Part shown: in pieces, positions 9,112 to 18,008 of the stretch | Position numbering within the stretch: the stretch's first letter is position 1 | Layout of the letters: each line of letters begins with the position of its first letter | Assembly (NCBI RefSeq): GCF_900996225.1 | Contig: NZ_CAAJGL010000123.1 | Coordinates: 124,001 to 188,000, forward strand | DNA: 64,000 nt | Reading direction: 5' to 3' | From: Paraburkholderia sp. BCC1884 | GTDB lineage: Bacteria; Pseudomonadota; Gammaproteobacteria; Burkholderiales; Burkholderiaceae | Notes under the pieces: generated by a model | The model's input: the letters and a program-made list of their open reading frames with translations, nothing else | What the model was told of the DNA's origin: nothing | Database searches by the model: none | Translations under genes and position numbers: made by a program

Positions 9112-10233
9112 ATGACGGATCGCACTGCTCCAGATGGGACGTCGCAGGCGTCGGTGACCGGCATACGCGCCCGCGCATACCGCATTCCGACTGACGCGCC
9201 GGAAGCGGATGGCACGTTCGCGTGGCAGGCGACCACACTGGTCGTCGTCGAGGTGTACGCAGCCGGGAAAACGGGAATCGGTTACACGTATAGCGATAAA
9301 AGTGTTGTCGGGTTGATTCACGATACGCTCGCCGAATGCGTGTTACACCGGGACGTGTGGGACATTCGCGCGATCTGGCAGCGTATGCAAGGTCAGGTGC
9401 GTAATCTCGGCCGTTCGGGCCTGGCGGCCACGGCGATCTCGGCAGTGGACTGCGCGCTGTGGGACCTGAAAGCGAAACTGCTCGACGTCCCGCTCGTGCG
9501 ACTGCTCGGCGCCGCGCGCGAATCCGTGCCGCTTTACGGCAGCGGCGGCTTCACCACTTACAGCGACAAACAGATGCGCGATCAACTTGCCGGTTGGGTC
9601 GAGCGCGATGGTTGCCGCTGGGTGAAGATCAAGATAGGAACCGAGCCGGAAAAAGATCCTGCGCGTGTAGAGACGGCGCGCGCAGCTATTGGCGACGCAG
9701 GCCTTTTTGTTGACGCCAACGGAGCATTCACACCGCAGCCTGCGCTGCATTGGGCCCAACGTTTCGCAGAGCAGCGCGTCGAATGGTTCGAAGAACCCGT
9801 CTCGTCCGACGACGCGGCGGGCTTGCGCTTTGTGCGTGAGCATGCGCCGACCGGCATGGAGGTCGCCGCCGGCGAGTACGGTTATACCCTCGACGATTTC
9901 CGGCAATTGCTGGCTGCGCAATCGGTCGACGTGCTGCAGGCCGATGTTAGCCGCTGTGGCGGCATCACCGGCTTCATGCAGGCTGCCGATCTCTGCGACG
10001 CCTTTCACGTGCCGCTGTCGGCTCACTGCGCGCCCGCGCTACACCTTCACGTTGCGTGCGCTGTACCACGTCTGCGTCACCAGGAATGGTTTCACGATCA
10101 CGTACGGATCGAATCGATGCTGTTCGACGGCGCTCCCCGGGCGATCGATGGCGCCATCGCGCCGGATCTGACACGCCCGGGTTGCGGTCTCGAATTCAAA
10201 TCCCGCGACGCCGGTGCCTATCAGCTCCAATAA
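9112..10233 (+). CDS. enolase-superfamily (mandelate racemase/muconate lactonizing) enzyme
   Basis: A 373-residue enzyme with full catalytic equipment for the mandelate racemase group: KIK motif with Lys172 and Lys174, metal ligands Asp201 (VDANG), Glu227 (WFEEP) and Glu255 (AAGEYGY), Asp278 (QADVS) and His305 (SAHCAP). These enzymes abstract a proton alpha to a carboxylate, commonly dehydrating or epimerising sugar acids. It begins ten bases after the ThDP gene, so the two probably act on the same pathway. A sugar-acid dehydratase role fits the gluconate-dehydrogenase-like neighbours, but this is inference. Confidence 0.88.
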   Translation: MTDRTAPDGTSQASVTGIRARAYRIPTDAPEADGTFAWQATTLVVVEVYAAGKTGIGYTYSDKSVVGLIHDTLAECVLHRDVWDIRAIWQRMQGQVRNLGRSGLAATAISAVDCALWDLKAKLLDVPLVRLLGAARESVPLYGSGGFTTYSDKQMRDQLAGWVERDGCRWVKIKIGTEPEKDPARVETARAAIGDAGLFVDANGAFTPQPALHWAQRFAEQRVEWFEEPVSSDDAAGLRFVREHAPTGMEVAAGEYGYTLDDFRQLLAAQSVDVLQADVSRCGGITGFMQAADLCDAFHVPLSAHCAPALHLHVACAVPRLRHQEWFHDHVRIESMLFDGAPRAIDGAIAPDLTRPGCGLEFKSRDAGAYQLQ

Positions 10234-10250
10234 CGAAGGAACCCGATAAC

Positions 10251-11249
10251 ATGAGTTCTCAACGAGTTGCGGGGCTGGCGGTTGCGGTGGCCGGCGCGAC
10301 GGCAGTAGCGGCGCTGGCGATGCGGTCGGCTCGATCCACGAGCGACGAAAGGAAGTGGAGAAACACGCTGGAATTCGTTCCCGGTCGCGCCTCCATTTCG
10401 CGACAACGGCCACTGCCCACGAGGCATTCGCACGGCGTCAGCACCCAGATTGAGGCGGCTCGAAGTTTTAATCACAGTTCCGCGCTACTCGCGCTCTCCG
10501 TACTTGCCGACAGCGCGATGGAGCACTATCGCGGTTCGTTCGACAACCCGGCGATGTTCACGCCGCTGATCTCCGGCACCCTTTCTCTGCTGGCCGGCTT
10601 GCATGGCGGCCAGGATCACCGGCAGGAGACTCATCGACTGCGGCACGCAATCTATCTGGGCGCGGCTGTCGCAGGTATCGCCGGCACAGGTTTCCATCTT
10701 TACAACGTCACGAAACGGCCTGGCGGCTGGAGCTGGAACAACCTTTTTCACGCGGCGCCGGTCGGCGCGCCAATGGCGCTGCTGCTCTCAGGCGCTTTGG
10801 GCGCCGTCGCCGAGCAGTTACGCAATAAGCCCGCGCGCGATCCTCAATTGTTCGGCATGCCAGCCGGCCGCGCGCTGGGATTGCTGGTCAGTGCGGGTTT
10901 GGTCGGCACCGTCGGTGAAGTCGGGCTATTGCATTTTCGTGGCGCGTTTCAGCATCGCGCGATGTACGCGCCGATTATCGTGCCACCGCTTGCGGCTGCG
11001 CTACTCGCCCAAGCCGCAATGGAAGTGCCGCGCGAGCACTGGCTCGCACGACTGTGGTTACGGGCCACGGCGGCGCTCGGCTTCATCGGCGCCGGGTTTC
11101 ATGCGCGCGGCATCGCCCGGCGGCAGGGCGGCTGGCGCAACTGGAGTCAAAATCTGTTCAGCGGACCGCCCTTACCCGCACCACCGAGCTTCTCAGCGCT
11201 GGCTCTGGCTGGCCTCGCGGCCCTACGTTTGAGAGAGAGCGAAAAATGA
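10251..11249 (+). CDS. membrane protein with internal duplication, unknown function
   Basis: A 332-residue hydrophobic protein with a signal-anchor-like N-terminus. Two similar halves are visible: the first has HYRGSFDNPAMFTPLI and later GTGFHLYNVTKRPGGW; the second has HFRGAFQHRAMYAPII and later GAGFHARGIARRQGGW. Each half appears to carry a pair of hydrophobic helices. GAAGGA lies about a dozen bases before the ATG. Its stop overlaps the next gene's ATG as ATGA, so it is coupled to the subunit-3/GMC pair and may be its membrane partner (inference). I do not recognise a named family. Confidence 0.75.
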   Translation: MSSQRVAGLAVAVAGATAVAALAMRSARSTSDERKWRNTLEFVPGRASISRQRPLPTRHSHGVSTQIEAARSFNHSSALLALSVLADSAMEHYRGSFDNPAMFTPLISGTLSLLAGLHGGQDHRQETHRLRHAIYLGAAVAGIAGTGFHLYNVTKRPGGWSWNNLFHAAPVGAPMALLLSGALGAVAEQLRNKPARDPQLFGMPAGRALGLLVSAGLVGTVGEVGLLHFRGAFQHRAMYAPIIVPPLAAALLAQAAMEVPREHWLARLWLRATAALGFIGAGFHARGIARRQGGWRNWSQNLFSGPPLPAPPSFSALALAGLAALRLRESEK

Positions 11250-11911
11250 GCGACAGGGAACGCAAGGCCCGCCCCACCCGCTACCCCGGCTACGATGTAC
11301 TCGACAAACGCAGCACGCCGTCGTGGGACGAAGCGACCCGTACCGTGATCGCTCAACGGCTCGCTACGCCAGCCGAGCCTCACTTCTTCAATGCCGTGGA
11401 ATGGCTGGCGGTATGCGCGTTATGCGTCTGCATCGTGCCGCAGGCGAATGCACTGCCGGTGGTCCCGCTCCCTCAGTTGCTCGATGCGAAGCTCTTAAAA
11501 AACACTGGCGACGGCTACCGCGACGCCCGCTTGCCGCCCCTTCAGCAGGCATGGCGCACAGGGCTCGCCGCGCTCGATGCCGAAAGCCGCGTGCGTCACG
11601 AGTTGCCGTTTAGCCGCCTTGAAAAGTCCAGCCAGGTGGCACTGCTCGAATCGATGCAACGCGGCGAACTGACAAGCGACGCGTGGGACGGCATGCCCGC
11701 AAAACTCTTCTTTGCAGAACGCCTGCTACACGACATCTGCAGCATGTATTACTCGCACCCGCACGCATGGAGCGAAATGGGCTTTGGCGGGCCGGCTAAT
11801 CCTCGTGGCTATGTACGGATGTATTTCGACCGGCGCGACCCGTGGGAGGCCGCTGAGGCTGAAGCTGGCGAAGAAGACAAAGCCCGCAAGGAGAACCAGC
11901 GTGCTCGATGA
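11246..11911 (+). CDS. gluconate 2-dehydrogenase subunit 3-like protein
   Basis: A 221-residue protein resembling the small gamma subunit that accompanies GMC flavoproteins in membrane gluconate and related dehydrogenases. Supporting features are the position directly before a GMC gene, the LLHDICSMYYSHPHAWSEMG segment with its closing GFGGPANPRGY motif, and the size. Unlike the classical subunit it shows no twin-arginine signal at its N-terminus, so export is not supported. It overlaps the upstream gene (ATGA) and its 3' end overlaps the GMC start. Confidence 0.75.
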   Translation: MSDRERKARPTRYPGYDVLDKRSTPSWDEATRTVIAQRLATPAEPHFFNAVEWLAVCALCVCIVPQANALPVVPLPQLLDAKLLKNTGDGYRDARLPPLQQAWRTGLAALDAESRVRHELPFSRLEKSSQVALLESMQRGELTSDAWDGMPAKLFFAERLLHDICSMYYSHPHAWSEMGFGGPANPRGYVRMYFDRRDPWEAAEAEAGEEDKARKENQRAR

Positions 11912-13544
11912 CGCCCTGCACAATCCACGCGGCAAGAATGGACGCGCTCCCGACGTATTCGAACACGGCGGCTGGGTGCCGATGCGTGAGTATCCGAACG
12001 ATGAAGAGGTCGACTTTGCGATCGTCGGTACCGGTGCCGGCGGTGGAACGCTCGCGTGCCGGCTATCTGAACAAGGATTCAAGGTCATCGCCTTCGATGC
12101 TGGCGCGTGGTGGCGTCCACTGGAAGAATTCGCCTCCGACGAAAGCCATCAGGCAAAGCTCTACTGGACCGACGAACGTATCTGCGACGGCGAGAACCCG
12201 CTGAAGCTGGGCAATAACAACAGCGGCAAGGCAATTGGCGGCAGCACGGTTCACTTCGCCATGGTGTCGCTGCGCTTTCGCCCGGAATGGTTCAAGTCGC
12301 GCAGCGTGCTCGGCTACGGCGCGGACTGGCCACTCGACTGGCGCGAGATGTGGCGCTACTACGCGCAAGTCGAAGACGCGTTGAAAATATCGGGGCCGGT
12401 TAATTATCCCTGGGGACCCAAACGGCCCCGCTACCCCTATCGCGCGCACGAATTGAATGCCGCCGCGCTCGTCCTCGCGCGCGGCGCCGAGGCGCTGGGC
12501 ATCGACTGGGCGGCCACTCCGTTGGCGACGCTGTCGGCCCCGCGCGGCAAAGCCCATCCCTGCGTGTATCGCGGCTTTTGCACTTCAGGATGCGCGACCA
12601 ACGCCAAACAGAGCGCACTCGTCACGTGGATTCCTCGCGCGGTGAGCGCAGGTGCCGAAATACGCGATCTCGCAATGGTCGGTCGTATCGTTACAAACGA
12701 TGCCGGACTTGCAACCGGGGTCGAGTATCTGCGCGAAGGACGCTGGCAATTTCAGCGCGCGAAGAACGTCGTCGTGGCCGGCTACGCGATCGAAACGCCA
12801 CGACTTTTGCTGATGTCGGCAAACGGGCGCTTCCCGAACGGCCTCGCCAATAGTTCCGGGCTAGTTGGCAAGAACCTCATGGCACAGTCAAATCAGGCCG
12901 TCTATGGCACATTCGACGAAGAAATCCGCTGGTACAAGGGCCCTCCTTCGTTAGCGATCACCGAGCACTGGAATTATAAAGATACCGGCAAAGACTTCTT
13001 CGGCGGCTATTCGTATATGAGTCAGGGACCGCTGCCCCTTGGCTGGGCTAGCGTGCAAAACGGCCGTGGTTTATGGGGCGACTCATTGGCCAAAGAGATG
13101 CAAAAGTACAACCATCAGGCCGGATTGAAAATTGTCGGCGAGATGTTGCCGCAGGAATGCAACCGCGTGACCCTTGCCGATGAAAAGGATCAGTACGGCC
13201 TGCCCGTCGCCCGCGTGACCTATTCGCTATGCGATAACGACAAGCGGCTAATCGCTCATTCACTCGATTTCATGGAGAAGGCACTCGGCGCTGCTGGCGG
13301 CAGTGAAATCTGGCGGGAAAATGACGACACCTGCCACCTGAATGGCACCGCACGCATGGGCGATGATCCATCCGCCAGCGTGGTCAATGCCGATTGCCGG
13401 AGCTGGGATATACCGAATCTATGGGTATGCGACGGGTCGGTGTTTCCGACCGTCGGTGGCGTGAATCCGTCGCTGACCATTCAGGCCATAGCCTGCCGCA
13501 CTGCCGACCGTATCGTCGAACTGGCTGCGCGCGGCGAATTGTAA
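11901..13544 (+). CDS. GMC-family FAD dehydrogenase
   Basis: A 547-residue glucose-methanol-choline oxidoreductase. The FAD motif GTGAGGG is near residue 43. The C-terminal catalytic pair lies in CHLNGTARMG and GGVNPSLTIQA, and WVCDGSVFPT is typical of the gluconate-type branch. A cysteine-containing FCTSGCATNAKQS segment is also typical. I chose GTG at 11901 because AAGGAG lies eight bases upstream; this makes an 11-base overlap with the subunit-3 gene. No signal peptide is visible. It probably oxidises a sugar or polyol alcohol. A cytochrome acceptor (the triheme protein at 1.4-2.9 kb) is possible but unproven. Confidence 0.88.
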   Translation: MLDDALHNPRGKNGRAPDVFEHGGWVPMREYPNDEEVDFAIVGTGAGGGTLACRLSEQGFKVIAFDAGAWWRPLEEFASDESHQAKLYWTDERICDGENPLKLGNNNSGKAIGGSTVHFAMVSLRFRPEWFKSRSVLGYGADWPLDWREMWRYYAQVEDALKISGPVNYPWGPKRPRYPYRAHELNAAALVLARGAEALGIDWAATPLATLSAPRGKAHPCVYRGFCTSGCATNAKQSALVTWIPRAVSAGAEIRDLAMVGRIVTNDAGLATGVEYLREGRWQFQRAKNVVVAGYAIETPRLLLMSANGRFPNGLANSSGLVGKNLMAQSNQAVYGTFDEEIRWYKGPPSLAITEHWNYKDTGKDFFGGYSYMSQGPLPLGWASVQNGRGLWGDSLAKEMQKYNHQAGLKIVGEMLPQECNRVTLADEKDQYGLPVARVTYSLCDNDKRLIAHSLDFMEKALGAAGGSEIWRENDDTCHLNGTARMGDDPSASVVNADCRSWDIPNLWVCDGSVFPTVGGVNPSLTIQAIACRTADRIVELAARGEL

Positions 13545-13663
13545 TTGCGTCTCGCAGACAGGCGGTCTTGCTCAGGAATGTGCGTTGCTCAATCGTTGAA
13601 CTCATATGCGGGTTGCAAGCCGACGCCCCATACCCGCCGACGACAGACGCAAGGAGTCCATTC

Positions 13664-14566
13664 ATGTCGACCACCAAAGATCAGTTCACGATGCAGGACC
13701 CGCTGAAGCAATATCCGCAACCGCCATTCGAACGCCAGCCGCAGCCCGCACCCGGTCTCGCGCAACAGATGAACCCGAAGCCCGATCACGGCGAAACCAG
13801 CTATAAGGGATTCGGAAGACTGGTGGGCCGACGCGCGCTAATAACTGGCGCGGACAGCGGCATTGGCCGCGCGGTCGCAATTGCATTTGCGCGTGAAGGC
13901 GCAGACGTCGCCTTGAATTACCTGCCGACCGAAGAAGCCGACGGCCGGGAAGTTGCCAAACTGGTTGAGGCGGCTGGCCGACAAGCCATCGTATTGCCCG
14001 GCGATATTGGCGACGAAGCGTTTTGCTCGCAGATCGTCGACCATACGGTCCAGAAACTCGGTGGCCTCGATATTCTGGTGAACGTCGCGGGCAAACAGAC
14101 TTATGTCGACGATATCGCCGATCTTTCGACAGAACAACTTGAGGCGACGTTCCGCACCAACGTGTTTGCGATGTTCTGGCTATGCAAAGCCGCTCTGCCG
14201 CATCTTCCGCCCGGTGCGAGCATTATCAACACCACGTCCATCCAGAGCTATCAGCCGAGTCCGGGCCTGCTCGACTATGCGTCGACCAAAGCGGCCATCA
14301 CCGCCTTCACGCATGCATTCGCAAAACAGGTCGCCGGCAAGGGGGTGCGCGTGAACGCTGTCGCGCCAGGACCGGTATGGACGCCGCTGCAACCCAGTGG
14401 CGGTCAACCCCAGGAGAAAGTCGAGAAGTTTGGCTCGGAGGTACCGATGAAGCGCCCCGGGCAACCCGCCGAGCTCGCACCGATTTATGTGTTGCTTGCG
14501 TCGCAGGAATCGAGCTTCGTCACCGGCGAGGTGTATGGCGTGACTGGCGGCAATCATTTGCCGTAA
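13664..14566 (+). CDS. short-chain dehydrogenase/reductase, YghA-like
   Basis: A 300-residue SDR with an N-terminal proline-rich extension (about 45 residues) as in the YghA/general-stress-protein-39 subgroup. It has TGADSGIGRA for NAD(P) binding, NVAG, and the YASTK catalytic Tyr/Lys pair. AAGGAG lies eight bases before the ATG at 13664. It follows the GMC gene by about 120 bases, so it may share its transcript. The substrate is unknown. Confidence 0.88.
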   Translation: MSTTKDQFTMQDPLKQYPQPPFERQPQPAPGLAQQMNPKPDHGETSYKGFGRLVGRRALITGADSGIGRAVAIAFAREGADVALNYLPTEEADGREVAKLVEAAGRQAIVLPGDIGDEAFCSQIVDHTVQKLGGLDILVNVAGKQTYVDDIADLSTEQLEATFRTNVFAMFWLCKAALPHLPPGASIINTTSIQSYQPSPGLLDYASTKAAITAFTHAFAKQVAGKGVRVNAVAPGPVWTPLQPSGGQPQEKVEKFGSEVPMKRPGQPAELAPIYVLLASQESSFVTGEVYGVTGGNHLP

Positions 14567-14692
14567 AGGGGGCGGCCGATGATGTCTGCTGATCCGGCTG
14601 ACGTCATCGAAAATAAGAGACACAGGTGGCGTCTGCGCGAGAGCCGGTCTGACAAATGACCGGATCGCAACCCGCACACCGGAAGGAGAAGC

Positions 14693-16003
14693 ATGTCTGC
14701 CATCCACGAACACGAACGAGGCACGGAAGCACATGACGAGCTGCCCGCGCATTCGTGGGCGGCACATATCGGCCCGGGACTGGTTTCGACCGCGACGGAC
14801 AACGATCCTAGCGGCGTGGTGACGTATTCGCTGGCTGGTGCGCAGTTCGGCTATGACATGCTCTGGACGTGCCTGTTGTCATATCCGTCGATGGTCGCGT
14901 TCCAGCTGGTCGCAGCGAGAATCGCCGCACAGACGGGCAAGGGACTGACCGTGAACATGCGGGAGCATTATTCACGCCTCCTGTTTTACCTTGCCGTGAT
15001 GCGCTTTCTCATCGCCAATATTGTCAACATTGCCGCCGATGTCGTCGCTATGGGTGTTGGAGCTCAGCTTGTCTGGCACGGCTCAGTACCGCTATACGCT
15101 GCAGCCTTTGGCATGCTGTCCATGGCGCTTCAGTGGTTTGTACCTTATGCGCGCTATGCAAGCGTTCTGAAATGGTCTGCCGCGTGTCTGTTTGCCTACG
15201 TTGGTGTCGCGGTGGTCAGCCACGCGCCTTGGCAGACGCTCGCTTTCCATGCCGTAGTCCCGCGATTTACATGGAGCGTCGATTACTTCACGATGCTGCT
15301 GGCGGTGCTCGGTACGACGATCAGTCCATACCTGCTTTTCTCACAGGCCGAGCAGCAGATCGAAGAACAGAGGCCGCATTCACCATCGCAATCGAGAATG
15401 GGCCATGCAGCCTGCGATACCGGCAACGCTCAATTGAGAAAGGTGCGCCGCGATACCTTGCTAAGGACGGTGCTCTCTAACGCAGTTGGATTGTTCATCA
15501 TGGCAGCGGCAGCAATGACATTGCATTCCACCGGACACAGTCTCAACAACGCATACGATGCAGCGAGCGTATTGCGGCCGCTTGTCGATGGATATGCGTC
15601 ACAGGTGGTTGGGGTCGCGTTTATAGGAACCGCCCTCCTCGCGCTGCCGCCGCTGGCCGGCTCGGCCGCAAACGCGGCGGTGAGTGCGCGCGATCAGCAG
15701 GTCGGCAAGCAACGCAATCGCCCTGTCGCGTGGGCGCTACTTGGTGTGATGGTGCTCGGTACTACGATCGGTGTAGCGCTGGCGCTCGCGCATGTCGAGC
15801 CGATTCGCGCGCTGTACTGGAGTGCCGTCCTCAACGGTTCGACGGCGACGCCTGTCATGGTCATGCTTGTGCTACTAAGCATGAAGCGCTCGGCAATCGG
15901 CGACCTCAGTGCTCATTGGAGCTTGCGTGCACTATGCTGGCTCGCCACCGTATTCGCGGGTGTAGCGCTAGTCGCACGGTTTGCGTGCGAGTGGCTTTCT
16001 TAA
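14693..16003 (+). CDS. Nramp-related divalent metal transporter, variant motif
   Basis: A 436-residue polytopic inner-membrane protein of the Nramp fold. The TM1 metal motif reads DNDPSG instead of the canonical DPGN, and the TM6 region reads TTISPYLLFSQAEQQ where classical Nramps carry a Met-Pro-His core. These changes are shared by Nramp-related carriers thought to move Mg2+ or other hard cations, so classic Mn/Fe transport should not be assumed. GGAAGGAG precedes the ATG. The gene stands alone after the SDR. Confidence 0.85.
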   Translation: MSAIHEHERGTEAHDELPAHSWAAHIGPGLVSTATDNDPSGVVTYSLAGAQFGYDMLWTCLLSYPSMVAFQLVAARIAAQTGKGLTVNMREHYSRLLFYLAVMRFLIANIVNIAADVVAMGVGAQLVWHGSVPLYAAAFGMLSMALQWFVPYARYASVLKWSAACLFAYVGVAVVSHAPWQTLAFHAVVPRFTWSVDYFTMLLAVLGTTISPYLLFSQAEQQIEEQRPHSPSQSRMGHAACDTGNAQLRKVRRDTLLRTVLSNAVGLFIMAAAAMTLHSTGHSLNNAYDAASVLRPLVDGYASQVVGVAFIGTALLALPPLAGSAANAAVSARDQQVGKQRNRPVAWALLGVMVLGTTIGVALALAHVEPIRALYWSAVLNGSTATPVMVMLVLLSMKRSAIGDLSAHWSLRALCWLATVFAGVALVARFACEWLS

Positions 16004-16132
16004 TGGTGGCCTGAGCGCTCTCCGCCCGGGTGAAACGCCGGTGCCCTCGCTGAACTGCGTCTGCGCGGCGGGTCCGAGGCGGCGCGCGCTATGTGTGAGT
16101 TCATATTTCGCAACCCCGGGCTGTTCTTTAAT

Positions 16133-16576
16133 TCAACGATGCCAGTATTCATCGAGGATGTCTGCTATGCGCCACACGGGACACAGTCTGCGAAAGAAGC
16201 CATCAAAACCCGCCTTTCGGATTTCAGCAGGCGACTCGTTCGACATGTTGCCCGTCAACGCGACAAACAGCATTTGCGCCGAACCGGCCTCCCTTCGCGC
16301 GTACCGCATGAGCCGGTCGATGTTGACGGATCCGAGCCGGGTGTCGATAAGCAGAACCCCTGGACTCCAATGCTCTAGCATCAGCTGAACGGCTTCCAGT
16401 TCACGGACATTTACCGCACTGACGCCGCGGAGCCGGAGCAGAAGCGCAATCGACTCGCCCATCGCCAATTCAGGGTGCACGATAACGACGCTAAATGAAT
16501 CTGATTTTCCGGCGACGCACCGACGGCCCCATAGTGCGAACTCGCACCCGCTATCGTGAGAGGGGCGCATGGTCAT
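16133..16576 (-). CDS. degenerate response-regulator receiver-like protein
   Basis: A 147-residue single-domain protein. From about residue 28 it follows a CheY-like pattern: VVIVHPELAMGE for the first strand, LLIDTRLG with the possible phospho-aspartate, and FVALTGN with the conserved Thr. The acidic pair after strand 1 is replaced by HP, and the lysine expected before the last helix appears to be Arg (FFRRLCP). It may therefore not be phosphorylated normally. The start at 16576 has GGGAAG upstream; a longer frame exists but its extra residues look random. It is divergent from the CheB-like gene. Confidence 0.6.
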   Translation of the reverse strand: MTMRPSHDSGCEFALWGRRCVAGKSDSFSVVIVHPELAMGESIALLLRLRGVSAVNVRELEAVQLMLEHWSPGVLLIDTRLGSVNIDRLMRYARREAGSAQMLFVALTGNMSNESPAEIRKAGFDGFFRRLCPVWRIADILDEYWHR

Positions 16577-17067
16577 GGCAACTTCCCGCCCCTCGGCTCG
16601 GCATAAGGCGTAGCAGACGCGGAAATGCGTCTGAATCCGCAGTGGCGCTACGGGATTGCATGAAGTGCCATGCGCCACGGTGGAAGTGTACGCGCTGGTG
16701 GGCCCGCCGCCTAACCCTGCTTTCCCTTTGGGCCAACCAGCGTGGTTGCCGACTGCACTGCGGGAAGCCGCCGCGACCTGACCATCAAGAGGGTGCAAAG
16801 CCGACATTTACCGACTTCATGCAGGTGCGGCCAGACAGTAAGTAGAAATGTACTGGCGGCGATGATAAGTCCTTCATCGACGAGCCTACCGTTGCCCGCC
16901 CGCTTCCGACACATCGACGTGGAGGAAAACTGGCAGTCCGGGACCGCACGTTGCTCGAGAAATTCTGTATGACCCGCGCGTATCACCACGACTAGCCTGA
17001 ATAGAGGCCGGGTCGCGTCAGAGGGGTACTCGGCCCATACACTCATTTAATTTCGGTCGGAGTGACC
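16577..17067. other. divergent intergenic region, no gene seen
   Basis: About 490 bases between the minus-strand receiver-like gene and the plus-strand CheB-like gene. Open frames on both strands lack ribosome sites and family features. Promoters for both genes are expected here. Confidence 0.4.
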
Positions 17068-17643
17068 ATGAACAAGCGCGACATTATTGCCATTGGAGGG
17101 TCACTGGGCGGCTTGGAGGCGCTAATTCAAATAATGCGCGGGTTGCCCCCAAGCTTTCCCGCAGCATTTCTTGCGGTATTGCATACAAGTCCAACGGGTC
17201 CCCGATTGCTCGCGCAGATAATCGGAGCGTCAACCTCCCTGGACGTGACGTATGCCGAGCACGGTCAACAGGTGCAAAGGGGATGTCTGCTGATTGCACC
17301 TCCCGACTGCCACATGACCGTGCAACCGCCGGGTATCGTGATGCTTGATCGTGGCCCTAAAGTGCGCCATGCGCGGCCCGCCGTCGACCGGCTGTTCGAA
17401 TCCGTTGCGGACACGTTCGGACGCCGCGCAATCGGGATCGTTTTGTCCGGGGGTGACCATGACGGCACTGACGGGATCGAGTCCATCAAGTCCGTCGGCG
17501 GTATTGTGATTGTTCAGGACCCGCGCGGCGCCCGCGATCCCCATATGCCCTTCAATGCCATACGGGATGACCACCCCAATTTCATCACGCCGATTGATGA
17601 CATTGGGCCACTGCTTGAACGATTGACGGGTGTCGGAGAGTGA
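17068..17643 (+). CDS. stand-alone CheB-type protein-glutamate methylesterase domain
   Basis: A 191-residue protein consisting only of the CheB catalytic domain. The expected triad is visible: Ser12 in GGSLGG, His39 in VLHTS, and an Asp in the GGDHDGTDG segment near residue 130. CheB domains remove methyl groups from receptor glutamates or deamidate glutamines. There is no receiver domain and no chemotaxis gene nearby. I chose the ATG at 17068, with GGAG six bases upstream, over a GTG two codons earlier. Confidence 0.85.
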   Translation: MNKRDIIAIGGSLGGLEALIQIMRGLPPSFPAAFLAVLHTSPTGPRLLAQIIGASTSLDVTYAEHGQQVQRGCLLIAPPDCHMTVQPPGIVMLDRGPKVRHARPAVDRLFESVADTFGRRAIGIVLSGGDHDGTDGIESIKSVGGIVIVQDPRGARDPHMPFNAIRDDHPNFITPIDDIGPLLERLTGVGE

Positions 17644-17724
17644 GCCGCACCTAAAATGCTCGCTGCCGTTGCGCAATGCTCTCGACGGATCGGCGCACCC
17701 ATCGCTGTCCTTGCCGGACGAGTT

Positions 17725-17759
17725 ATAAAAAAGGCCCGGCCCAAATAGAGCACGGGCCG
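17725..17759 (-). terminator. intrinsic terminator, minus strand
   Basis: Read on the minus strand, a GGCCCG/CGGGCC stem with a loop of 14 bases is followed directly by six Ts. It lies about 250 bases beyond the DUF488 stop and is the only visible candidate for ending that transcript. Confidence 0.6.
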
Positions 17760-18008
17760 CAAAACACGCCGAGAAATGAAGACAACACCCTCGGACCTAA
17801 TTACGATAATCAAGGATTTTTTCCGAGTCAACATGAAACGCTGATCGGTTTGGAAAATATTTTTTCTCGGCAAGCAATACCGAACAAACAATGATGCGGT
17901 AAATAGAGCGGTGGAGCGGAGAGCCGCACATAAGGATAGAGTGATTGCTTGCCGGACCGCGTTCCCAAGGGATGCATGACGTCGGCGCCGGCATCGTCTT
18001 ATTTGCAG
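17760..18008. other. intergenic, no gene seen
   Basis: AT-richer stretch between the terminator-like hairpin and the DUF488 stop. No coding sequence with support was found. Confidence 0.35.
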
